The notes beneath the pieces are model-generated. The model ran no database searches. It was not told the origin of the DNA and saw nothing but the letters and a program-made list of their open reading frames with translations. Shown piece after piece: positions 7,706-15,865 of a stretch of DNA of 20,318 bases; within the stretch, counting starts at the first letter, position 1, and each line of letters opens with the position of its first letter. The DNA comes from Stentor roeselii (taxonomy: Eukaryota > Ciliophora > Heterotrichea > Heterotrichida > Stentoridae), in the NCBI GenBank assembly GCA_006503475.1, contig RSEH01000425.1, positions 1-20,318 of the forward strand, read 5' to 3'. The translations under genes were made by a program, and so were the position numbers.

Positions 7706-8707
7706 TTATTCTTCTAAATCTAAGGATTCTATGGGAGCTTCACCGTAGGTAAAGACTTTTACTGTGCCGTCTGATGATCCAACAGCCAACAATTCCGAAG
7801 AATTAGCAAAATCAACCGAATAAACCGACTTAGCAATATTCCCAAGCTGTGAAACCACACATCTTCTCTCAGCCTCAAAAATATAAAGTTGAGTAGACCC
7901 AATTCCGCCAACAGCCCAATATTTTCCATTATCCGCTTTACTAAACTGTGCAGTATAAGCCATACAAGACCTTCCTTGAGTAGTTAAATTAGCACTAAAG
8001 CCACATCTTCCATCAGACATGGTCCAAAGTTGGACTTGTTCCTCAATATTATAACTTCCAGCTAAGATAGTATCGCCTTTGACATCTAAACTATCTCCAT
8101 AAACCCTAGGTCCATAAAACGACCTAATAACTTGGGTGTTCCTCATATCCCAGATGAGAATATTATTATCCCACCCTCCACTCAAGATATAATTATGGTC
8201 AATAAACTTGACACTCATTATTCTGTTATCATGTCCTAAGTGTTGTTGGTCTCCTCCTGTCAAATCTGCGATTTTTTCCTTTGTGCCTTCATCGAATACC
8301 TTTATTGACTTGTCACGGCACCCTACGGCAAAGTAAGTCCCTTCAGTGTTGTAGTCTGAACAAAGGGCCTGGTTGTCTGGAATGCGAAGGGAATGTAAAA
8401 TTTTACCTGATGATGCGTGCCAATGAAGAATTGCTCCGTCGCAGGTTATGGCTGCTAATACGTTTTTGGTCTTGGCTAGACCTTTGTCTGGACGCCATCG
8501 AACTGAGGTTACTGGGTAGGTCTCGGCTTTCAACCGGCAGTTCATTGTACGGATTATTGTGCTGAACTTACCGGAGTATAACTTTACTGTACCGTCTGAA
8601 CACCCTGCGGCTAGATGTGAGTCATCCGGACTCCAACGAACCGAAAAGACTTCAAAATCAGCAGGAGCCGTAGAATGAACTTGAGACAACACTTTTTCAG
8701 CCTCCAT
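7706..8707 (-). CDS. WD40-repeat protein, seven-bladed propeller, unassigned family
   Basis: It encodes 333 residues ending in TAA. Seven blades can be read in order: VRWSPDDSHLAAGCSDGTVKLY, VRWRPD with ITCDGAILHWH, FAVGCRDKSIKVFD, VKFIDHNYILSGGWDNNILIWD, TILAGSYNIEEQVQLW, GKYWAVGGIGSTQLYIF and VYSVDFANSSELLAVGSSDGTVKVF. The propeller fills almost the whole protein, with no extra domain, signal peptide or membrane segment, so it is probably a cytosolic or nuclear scaffold. I do not recognise the subfamily. Blade 4-5 (SGGWDN...IWDMR) recalls uncharacterised WD40 proteins of protists and invertebrates. The start at 8707 opens just before blade 1, and the next in-frame Met would cut into it. No introns are present. 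It lies 27 bp downstream of the coiled-coil gene on the same strand. Confidence 0.9.
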   Translation of the reverse strand: MEAEKVLSQVHSTAPADFEVFSVRWSPDDSHLAAGCSDGTVKLYSGKFSTIIRTMNCRLKAETYPVTSVRWRPDKGLAKTKNVLAAITCDGAILHWHASSGKILHSLRIPDNQALCSDYNTEGTYFAVGCRDKSIKVFDEGTKEKIADLTGGDQQHLGHDNRIMSVKFIDHNYILSGGWDNNILIWDMRNTQVIRSFYGPRVYGDSLDVKGDTILAGSYNIEEQVQLWTMSDGRCGFSANLTTQGRSCMAYTAQFSKADNGKYWAVGGIGSTQLYIFEAERRCVVSQLGNIAKSVYSVDFANSSELLAVGSSDGTVKVFTYGEAPIESLDLEE

Positions 8708-8734
8708 AATTTTTACTATTCAAATTATTTAAAA

Positions 8735-9547
8735 TCATCTAGGTCTTCTTTTAACATTGATAAAAGGAGGAGTATGCATCTTGTCATACTCTCTTTCCAT
8801 ATAAAACTCCTGCTCCTCCTTCAAAGTCTCTTCACAAAGCACACACATCTTCTCAGCAGCGTCACTAGTCTGATTAAGCAACATTGACTTCTGCTCAATA
8901 CTTTTCGACAAGTGTTCTTTAGAAGCTTCCAACAATCCCATTAAAATCGCGAGTCTTTTTTCCTGCGCTTCAGTAACCGACTTCAAAGTAACATGTTCAG
9001 CAGGAAGATGTTGCAAAGTAAAAACCGATCTTTGATACTTCATTTTCAACTCTTTTTCCTCTCTAATCGCGATTTTCGTAGCTTCTGAGATTTTCATCAA
9101 CTTTTCAATTCGAGTTTCCGCTTCTTGTATCTCAAGTTCCTTTTGTGCAGTGATTTTTTCAATCTCAGCTCTGATCTCTTGGTTCTTTTCTTCTACTTTC
9201 GCGAGTTCCTGTTCTTTTGCTGTGATTTTTGCCATGTTTTCCTCATGATGAGCTTGGTACTTATCGCTTAGGTCTTGTTTTCTCTTTTGTAAAGTCTTGT
9301 TTTTTGAAGTTTGCTTGTCACAAGCTGCTGTATTTTTTTCAATACTGAGTAAAAGTCGGGCACTGTTTAAAAGTTACTTTTCTTCACTGAGGACTTGAAT
9401 GTCGATTTTTTTCTTAGCGATTATTTTGGCGGCTTCTTGAATGAGGAAGGAATTTTTCATCTTTTCTGCAGGTTTTTTCCACTCGTTGTGACTTTTGTCC
9501 ATTCCTTCGATTGCTAGAAGACGTGAAGCGAGCTCTTTTTTTATCAT
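8735..9547 (-). CDS. Coiled-coil protein, unassigned, one 15-nt intron
   Basis: Exons 9547-9378 and 9362-8735 join in frame to give 265 residues ending in TGA. Nearly all of it is heptad-like coiled coil, for example NKTLQKRKQDLSDKYQAHH and then AKEQELAKVEEKNQEIRAEI. A CVLCEE motif and a basic, Pro-containing tail (NVKRRPR) close the protein. No family was recognised; ciliary, centrosomal or vesicle-tether coiled coils are all possible. The ATG at 9547 lies 6 bp from the start codon of the divergent RBBP4 gene. A later ATG at 9502 (MDKSHNEW) is a plausible alternative that would leave 51 bp. A longer upstream extension to 9670 would run antisense through the RBBP4 N-terminus and is unlikely. 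Confidence 0.8.
9363..9377 (-). other. 15-nt intron
   Basis: On the minus strand this reads GTAACTTTTAAACAG. Without splicing the frame stops at the TAA inside the GTAA donor. With splicing the coiled coil continues as VLSEEN-ARLLLSIEKNTAAC into the downstream frame with no break. Length and ends match the 15-nt intron of the snRNP gene. Confidence 0.9.
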
Positions 9548-9553
9548 TATAAA
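9548..9553. promoter_or_regulatory. 6-bp TATAAA spacer between divergent start codons
   Basis: The whole space between the two divergent ATGs is TATAAA. The same TTATAAAATG-like word precedes the starts at 15866 and (as TTATAAAATAATG) 6425. It is therefore probably a common start-codon context, not a TATA box placed for either gene. Regulatory sequence for both genes must overlap coding sequence, or one of the starts lies further in. Confidence 0.45.
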
Positions 9554-10762
9554 ATGAGCTTTTTGGTGAAGGAGGATGAACTGGAAGAGACTGATGAGCA
9601 GGTGGTCATTGAAGAGTATAAGATTTGGAAAAAACATTGCCCGTTTTTGTATGATACTGTCATCACTCATGTACTTGAATGGCCTTCACTTACTGTTGAG
9701 TGGGGATCTGGAAGGGAATGCAATCCTAATTCGGATTTTTCGGTTCAGAATCTGGTTCTTGGAACTAATACTGGAGGTGCAGAGCAAGACTTACTAATAG
9801 TAGGAAAAGTGAAATTTCCAATGGAACAATCTTTGATAAGCGGAAAGATCTACCTAGACAACACGAAAGACGTAGGAGGAATAGGTCTTCTCTCAAAGAC
9901 CGAAAACAAAATAGAAGTAAACGCGCGAGTAAACCACGAGCGAGAAGTCCTTCGTGCTCGAATGATGCCAAAGCAAGAGCACTTCATAGCCTGCAAAGGT
10001 GCATCAGGTCTAATAAGTGTCTACGACATGAAAAAGTACACAAATAAGTCAAACCTTAACCCAATGATGACCTTGACAGGTCATTTGAAAGAAGGCAAGG
10101 CTCTAAGTTGGGCTTCTCATAAGCCGCCTTATTTGGCATCAGGGGCACTTGACGGAGTGGTCAATGTTTATGACACTACCACTGGAGCCAATTCGCCTGT
10201 CTTCTCAGTTCAAGCTAATGAGTCAGGGGTTGAAGAAGTCGCTTGGAATGACGCTGGAATTTTAGCTTCTGTTGGAAGAGATCATAGGATTTTACTCTGG
10301 GATCTTAGGCAGGATTCACCGGCTACTTCGGTTGAAGGATCGACAAGGGAGATTATGGCTGCTGATTTTTCAACGGCTCGGGCGGAATTACTTGCTACTG
10401 CGGGAAAAGATAGAATGGTTAGTGTTTGGGATGTTAGGAATCTTTCAGGGAGGGTGGCCAGCTTCAACTCTCATAAAGACTCCATAAGCGCTATCAAATG
10501 GGAGCCATACGGAGGTTCTTTAATCGCAAGCGCCAGTTGGGACCGGCGAGTCCACATCTGGGACCTGGCAAGGGTCTCCGCTGCTCAGACTCCTGAAGAA
10601 GCTGAAGACGGTCCTCCAGAGTTAGTCTTCGTTCATGGCGGTCACACTTCAGTCGTTTCTGACATTGCCTGGAACCCGAATGAAAACCTGACCTTGGCCT
10701 CAGTCGCTGAAGACAACATTTTGCAGGTCTGGCAGATGTCCAACTCAATATTTAACTATTAG
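9554..10762 (+). CDS. RBBP4: RBBP4/MSI1/CAF-1 p48-type histone-binding WD40 protein
   Basis: It encodes 402 residues in one exon and ends in TAG. The N-terminal helix VIEEYKIWKKHCPFLYD and the following THVLEWPSLTVEW are hallmark sequences of the RBBP4/RBBP7/MSI1 family. The late insert EEAEDGPPELVFVHGGHTS and the final SVAEDNILQVWQM are also family signatures. WD blades are visible as LASVGRDHRILLWDLR, LLATAGKDRMVSVWDVR and LIASASWDRRVHIWDL. The family binds histone H4/H3 as a shared subunit of CAF-1, histone deacetylase, NuRD-like and PRC2 complexes in the nucleus. Length is close to the usual ~410-425. The start at 9554 places the helix about 18 residues in, as in animal homologues. Its stop overlaps the stop of the convergent downstream gene by 4 bp. 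Confidence 0.96.
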   Translation: MSFLVKEDELEETDEQVVIEEYKIWKKHCPFLYDTVITHVLEWPSLTVEWGSGRECNPNSDFSVQNLVLGTNTGGAEQDLLIVGKVKFPMEQSLISGKIYLDNTKDVGGIGLLSKTENKIEVNARVNHEREVLRARMMPKQEHFIACKGASGLISVYDMKKYTNKSNLNPMMTLTGHLKEGKALSWASHKPPYLASGALDGVVNVYDTTTGANSPVFSVQANESGVEEVAWNDAGILASVGRDHRILLWDLRQDSPATSVEGSTREIMAADFSTARAELLATAGKDRMVSVWDVRNLSGRVASFNSHKDSISAIKWEPYGGSLIASASWDRRVHIWDLARVSAAQTPEEAEDGPPELVFVHGGHTSVVSDIAWNPNENLTLASVAEDNILQVWQMSNSIFNY

Positions 10763-11160
10763 AACGAATTTAGAGAAGTAAATTCCTCGGCGTATGGGTT
10801 TAAATGACCTGGTTTTTTTGTTAGTTCTCGCATTGATGACTCTAGTTCTTTTAAAATGAAGGAGGATAAAGACTTGTTTTTGTCTGAGGATGGAGGGTTG
10901 TTTTCTTTGTTAATGTCTTGTTGAAGAATTGTTTTTGATTGACGTGGCTTTTGTGGCTTGAATGATGGCAGACGGGATGGAAGGGATGAACGAATTGAAT
11001 CGATTGAACGCCAGTCACTCGGAACCTGCATCGAATGACTTTCTCTCATCATTTCAGAACGAGAGTACTTTTTCAGCTGTTCCACATTCTGATGTCTAGG
11101 CAGTACAAAAATGTATAAAAATCCACAAACAGAGAAATAAAACAAAATCGTCAGAATCAT
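10759..11160 (-). CDS. Small N-terminally membrane-anchored protein, unknown function
   Basis: It encodes 133 residues ending in TAA. The N-terminus (MILTILFYFSVCGFLYIFVL) is a hydrophobic segment of about 20 residues, fitting a signal anchor. The remainder is polar, Ser/Lys-rich and probably disordered, with one KENNPP stretch that resembles a KEN box. I recognise no family. It exactly fills the space between RBBP4 and the STIL homologue, 69 bp below the latter on the same strand. The stop codon shares bases 10760-10761 with the RBBP4 TAG and the two genes overlap at 10759-10762. Support comes from the packing, the clean membrane segment and a length uncommon for chance here. It could still be a spurious frame. 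Confidence 0.6.
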   Translation of the reverse strand: MILTILFYFSVCGFLYIFVLPRHQNVEQLKKYSRSEMMRESHSMQVPSDWRSIDSIRSSLPSRLPSFKPQKPRQSKTILQQDINKENNPPSSDKNKSLSSFILKELESSMRELTKKPGHLNPYAEEFTSLNSF

Positions 11161-11229
11161 TTAAATTATGAATCTGTTAAAATGGCGGAAGTTTTAAAAC
11201 CTATTAGAAAACCATCGTCTTACACTATC

Positions 11230-12906
11230 CTAAGTCTTTCCCAGGTACTTCCTCTGAACAGCCTCGACCTGGTCATCTTCAAGGCTGCTTTCACTTCCAG
11301 AGTCATAATTAATTTTCGGTACATAAATCGTATTCTCCGAAGGATTCTCTATTTTCGGTTTCGTATTCGGCAAGGGTGAAGGTTCAGGTGATTTATTACT
11401 ATACCGAAGAGGATTATAATTCTTTTCCTCTTCCCTAATTTTTCCAAAGTGAAACGAATCAGAAGACCCAGAATTACTTTTCCTTAATCTCGGAGTTTCC
11501 CCCTTAACACGATTAGGCCTTGGTAGGTTAAAAAGTTCAGAAGCGTTTGAAATCGACTTCTTAAGTTTCGGAGTTTCATTAAAAAAGTCTTTATTTTCAC
11601 TTTTTCTATTTGGAGTAAATGCATTAGTAGGACGATTTTGAGGAGTATTACTGTAAATATGGGCCTGGAGTTCAAGTATCTGCGCTTGTAACTGAGCTAA
11701 CATTTTACTTTGCTCTTGAATGATTTTCTCTGCTGAAGGGGAGTACATGTGCTTGAAACTATCAGAAGAACGATTTGATAAAGCATTTGAAGGACTTACA
11801 CTTTGTCGAGGAGGCTTTGAATACCCTGGATTCACTGTCACTGGCGTGAATGATTGTAATGGACGTGGAAGGTTCATTGAAATTTCTAAAGATGAACTTG
11901 ACTGGTCTTCTCGAACGAAAGTCGCGTAAATTGGAGCGAAAAGACCGTCTTCTTTGTGAAGTTCTGAACAGAATCGAGAAGTCTTCCAACAAGGGTTACC
12001 TGATGTGCTTGCTTCGAAGAACTTTGGCTTTGATGAGAAGTGAAGGAATAGAAATGCGTTTTCTTCCAGGGATGGAGAAATTTTGTCTTTTATGTTCGTG
12101 TTTTCGATGTATTGGACACAGTTTGCCCAGACTAAAGGATGCATTATTGGACAGGCTTTTGAGTTTTGGCTCTCTGGGATACCTGAAACCCAGATACCTA
12201 CTATTGGGTACTTGTAGGCTAGTGGGTCGGATGGTAGAAGGGGCAGAACTCGTCCAGACTGATCCATAGTCAAATACCCGGCCTGAAACTTATCCCTTTT
12301 ATTCTGAGTAAGTTTAACACTAAGCGGAGTAGAAACAAGTTTCAAAGGAGATATAGGTGTAAACTGAAAGCTAATAGAAGGATAAAGTATTTCACATTTT
12401 ATCTGAAGTTTAGCTGAAGCTTTATCAGCTGCAAATATAAGTAAAGTGCGACAAATATCCAAAGGTTCAATACACTGTTCTCTACTAATCCTCCTTTCAA
12501 TACTTTTCATCATCTTTTCAATCATTTTCTCTTCTGACCTAAGTCTCTCGGCGCATTGCGCCGAGGGTTGAGAAGAAAGGCAAATCAAGTAATCAGCAGG
12601 AGGAATGTTTCGGCCGCGGCTTACATAATGAACTTCTGTGACTTTCAGTGATAAAAAGTGCGCAGGTGAATATTTATAAGCCGTGCACACTAAAGAAGTC
12701 TTGCCTTCTCCACTGTGAAGAGTCCATAAGTCTTGAAGAACCTCTGATGTTATTTTGAATTGAGGCAACATTGACTGCATTCGCAAAACTACTGGCTTGT
12801 CTTGAGGAGATCTACTCCATAACTCGGATATCGTACCTTGAAGAGAAATTTGACGGAAAATAGGAAGAGTTTCTTGGTAGTCTGATGAGACTTCAGTGTA
12901 GCTCAT
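11230..12906 (-). CDS. STIL: STIL/Ana2/SAS-5-type centriole (basal body) assembly protein
   Basis: It encodes 558 residues in one exon, ending in TAG. The N-terminal ~330 residues match the conserved animal STIL N-terminal domain in order. Seen are RGRNIPPADYL (~95-107), a CTP-like FTPISPLKLVSTPLS segment (~185), GYLTMD (~210), then LLPSDPLAYKYPIVGIWVSGI (~225-243), VWANCVQYI (~260) and FLHFSSKPKFFEAS (~290). A short amphipathic coiled coil (KIIQEQSKMLAQLQAQILEL) lies near 390-415, the position and type expected for the STIL/Ana2 oligomerisation coil. The Ser-rich, basic tail follows. In animals STIL recruits SAS-6 to the nascent centriole and is a PLK4 substrate. A basal-body role here is inferred from homology. 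Human STIL is more than twice as long; the protist form lacks the long C-terminal extension. I cannot identify a definite STAN motif. Confidence 0.85.
   Translation of the reverse strand: MSYTEVSSDYQETLPIFRQISLQGTISELWSRSPQDKPVVLRMQSMLPQFKITSEVLQDLWTLHSGEGKTSLVCTAYKYSPAHFLSLKVTEVHYVSRGRNIPPADYLICLSSQPSAQCAERLRSEEKMIEKMMKSIERRISREQCIEPLDICRTLLIFAADKASAKLQIKCEILYPSISFQFTPISPLKLVSTPLSVKLTQNKRDKFQAGYLTMDQSGRVLPLLPSDPLAYKYPIVGIWVSGIPESQNSKACPIMHPLVWANCVQYIENTNIKDKISPSLEENAFLFLHFSSKPKFFEASTSGNPCWKTSRFCSELHKEDGLFAPIYATFVREDQSSSSLEISMNLPRPLQSFTPVTVNPGYSKPPRQSVSPSNALSNRSSDSFKHMYSPSAEKIIQEQSKMLAQLQAQILELQAHIYSNTPQNRPTNAFTPNRKSENKDFFNETPKLKKSISNASELFNLPRPNRVKGETPRLRKSNSGSSDSFHFGKIREEEKNYNPLRYSNKSPEPSPLPNTKPKIENPSENTIYVPKINYDSGSESSLEDDQVEAVQRKYLGKT
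12547..12565. repeat. GC-rich 9-bp inverted repeat inside the STIL gene
   Basis: CTCGGCGCA-T-TGCGCCGAG is a perfect 9-bp inverted repeat around one central base. It is extended by a T/G wobble and a C-G pair on the outside. It encodes part of PSAQCAER in the STIL homologue. Sixteen of the 19 bases outside the centre trio are in or beside G/C pairs, very unlike the surrounding AT-rich sequence. Confidence 0.85.
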
Positions 12907-15865
12907 TTTTAAATTTTTATTTGAGGGTTTTGGATTTTTTTTAGAGAGTTTTGGAATGTTTTTTTATGGGTTCGAGAGTTTAGGATTTTGTTGGTGGAAT
13001 TGTTAAATAGGTGGATGTTTAGAAGACTATTCAATTTCAAAGTTATCATTATATATTTTTACTGATTAGAAAGTGGAGGGAAACTGTGGGTTTAGGTTTT
13101 AGACTTAAATATCAGTTATTAATAGCTTATTATTTTATAGTAAGAAAAGATTTATAAAAATTATATAATTATTATAAGGATTCAATAGGAAGATCTAACT
13201 TGATACTTGTTTGATAATAAGACAAAGCAACTACTCAATTTCACTTTGAATGATAACTTCTGAACTAATCAGCAATAAAAATCAAACTAATTTGTAAATT
13301 ATTAACTGCTCTAGTTCTTTAATATAAACTACTGCTGAAATCATTATTTTCTTTTACTTAGATATCCTTCTCTCAAAGTGATATAGATAATCTGAAAATA
13401 AAATAATAATCCAAAATATTACTTGAAAATCAAAGATATAAACCTTCAATAATAAGAATAGCATCAAATTAACTAAATTTATTAAATTGATGAAGATTCT
13501 TAAATGCTGATGAAAAAACATAATTTTAATACCGATATTTATTCAGCTAGAGATCACAATTCTTCTTGTTTAATATTTAGAATATTATCTTAAGATTTAT
13601 CTTTCTAAATATTTGATGAATTTTTAAATATAGCAGAATCTTATTTATCTCAAACGTCTATGAACTTAAAGATAGTAATTTAATTTTTTGCTTATTTACA
13701 GATATAACCTTTAGGACATTTCTATAGAATCTTTGATATTGAGTACAGTTTTAAACATCAGAACTCAATAATTTTGAAAATTTTAAATAATCTCTTGTTT
13801 AATCTAAACTTTTTTGCATTCTTTATAAACAAGTTTCACATCAAAATAAATTTTGTATCAATCATTTAATAAACAACTTTCTAGAAATAGTTTTCATTAT
13901 TCATTGAATACTAACAAGAAATTTAACACCTAATTTCATAATCAAAAGATTAAAAGCTGCTCAGAAATGACTTAACTTACTGTCAATATTTTATATCTAC
14001 TACTTTCTTTAGACTAAAAAAATCTGATATGCAAAATTTAAGAAAATTGATTAGCTTAAGGTTGAAGTACTTTGAAAAAGGTTTAATTAAGTAGATTAAA
14101 AAGACAAGTTTTTCAGTCGATTTTTCTGATATGAAGTGCTTCCCAAGTGTCTTTTAAATAAAACCAAGGAGAGGTCTTGCAGATAAGAATAGTTCAAGAC
14201 GTGATTACTGAATACAACTCTTTACTTCTCCACACAAATTTTAAAGACGAGCTGACTCTGACATAATTTAATCTCAATGTTAAAAAATGCATAAAAAACC
14301 CAATCAGCTAAAAATATTGCGAAAGCTATCACATCAGTTAGTTTATCTTTGGTTTTATCTATGAGTTTATTCAACCTGGACCCAAATTATTTTTTCGATT
14401 TTCTGAACATAGCAGAAATCTACTACTTATTATATCTTGAAATAATTTGTTGTAGAAAACTCTCTCAAAAATAAATTTGATATATCTAAAGACCCTTCTA
14501 GATATTTTTAGAATTTTTTCAAGTCCTTCAGCATATTTGTAGGTATTTGAAGATAGTTCCAGAATATGTGTAAATTTTTTTTAAGTCATACCGAAAATAT
14601 ACCGTGAAAACTGCTTATTTCTATATATATTGATATCAGTTATATAAAAAAATAACTGCAATTTCCTTATCCTATAGAATTTTCTGAAAATTTTCCTGGT
14701 AGGCTATATTTTTTTGAATAAATAAATACTTTTAACAATTTGGAATATTTATATTATCGAACTTAATGACTAAGTCCTCCGGATAGTCTTCCTGGTGGTC
14801 ATTGCTAAAAATATTGAATAGTCCAGTTAAAATTACCATATAAAAGATAAGTAACTTAAGATATTTCTAAAAACTAAAAAATATATTTGATTATAAAATC
14901 TTTCAATTACTTTTAATAATGATGTAAGAAAAGATATTTTCTGATACTTTTTATAAAGATATCAGGAATTTGAATTTATTAATAATTGAATGTATTTGAT
15001 ATGGTCTTGGGTCTATGAATATTAACTAGTATTGATTGATATATAATTCATCTTTTATTGTTTTCCTTCAAGTAGTCTGGAATAAACTATTCTATTCAAA
15101 ATAATCTCATCCTCTGTAAACTCACAAATTCAGAATTCGAGATATAATAATTATTCTAAACATAAATTCTTACAAGAATATTCATGATATTGTTTCGGCT
15201 ACTGCGAAAACTTAGATGTTTAAATGATTTAATGTAAATAAACAATCTTAACACCTACACTTAATGAATTACCATTTTGATGAAGATGATGAAACATATT
15301 ATCTTTTTCATTCTATCTCTAAGATATGATAGGTAAATTATTTAAGCTTTTCATTAAGCCATAAATAACATCAAACATCAGAAACCTACCTGATTCTGGA
15401 TTATTTCGCATAATCAAGTTTAAAATTTTCCTATTTATCACTCTCAATCAAATATAAAATACATCTAAAACACTAAAAGTGAAATTAAGGTATCGAAAAT
15501 TTAATGAATGAATCTCTTAAAGTTAATCAAATCTAGGGAACTAAATCGATTTTTCAAAATTGAATTAGGATATCTTCCATAAGAAAAAATTAACAATTTG
15601 AATAGGTGGGCTTAGAATTTCATCTTTTTTTTCAAAGAGATGATATGTAAAGCAGAAATATATAAGAAATATATATGAGATAAATAGCAGTTACCTAACT
15701 TTCCAAGAAATAATTTTTTGTAAAAGTAAATCTCTAAAACATCTATTATAATATAATCTCAATAATAATTAATATAATCAAATTCATTGACACACTAGAA
15801 AAAATACTCAAATATCACTCAACTCTATAATCAACTTTCTAGACCTTGAATCAAAGGCTTATAAA
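12907..15865. other. 2.96-kb AT-rich non-coding region
   Basis: I find no supported gene on either strand: no frame of 60 codons or more, no recognisable tRNA, rRNA, snRNA or SRP RNA motif and no long tandem repeat. The first ~200 bp are G/T-rich on the plus strand, meaning C/A-rich leader sequence for the minus-strand STIL gene, as seen upstream of the giant gene. The last ~100 bp, ending CTTATAAAATGG, should hold the promoter of the surface-protein gene. The middle is dominated by A and T with only small GC islands near 14160-14235 and 14765-14803. Confidence 0.75.
14168..14231 (+). other. Possible small folded RNA or cruciform (weak)
   Basis: Within the AT-rich gap, GGAGAG (14168-14173) can pair with CTTCTCC near 14226-14231. 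Inside it, GTCTTG (14174-14179) pairs perfectly with CAAGAC (14195-14200) around a 15-nt loop. The two stems abut. No known RNA family is recognised and short pairings occur by chance, so this is only a pointer for a structure and expression check. Confidence 0.15.

Noticed and set aside
8735-8737. TGA read as Trp (Blepharisma-like code)
   Set aside because: Reading through adds only one Phe before TAA, and TGA never occurs inside the long frames, where all Trp codons are TGG.
9548-9670. Upstream extension of the coiled-coil protein to a Met at 9670
   Set aside because: The added residues are hydrophobic and lie antisense to the highly conserved RBBP4 N-terminal helix. They do not look like the coiled coil that follows.
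11182-12269. Plus-strand frames across the STIL gene
   Set aside because: They are antisense shadows. The minus-strand frame matches STIL motifs in order and is 558 codons long.
14161-14215. tRNA gene suggested by a GTTCAAGAC stretch
   Set aside because: There is no acceptor stem, D-arm or anticodon arm in the right places on either strand.
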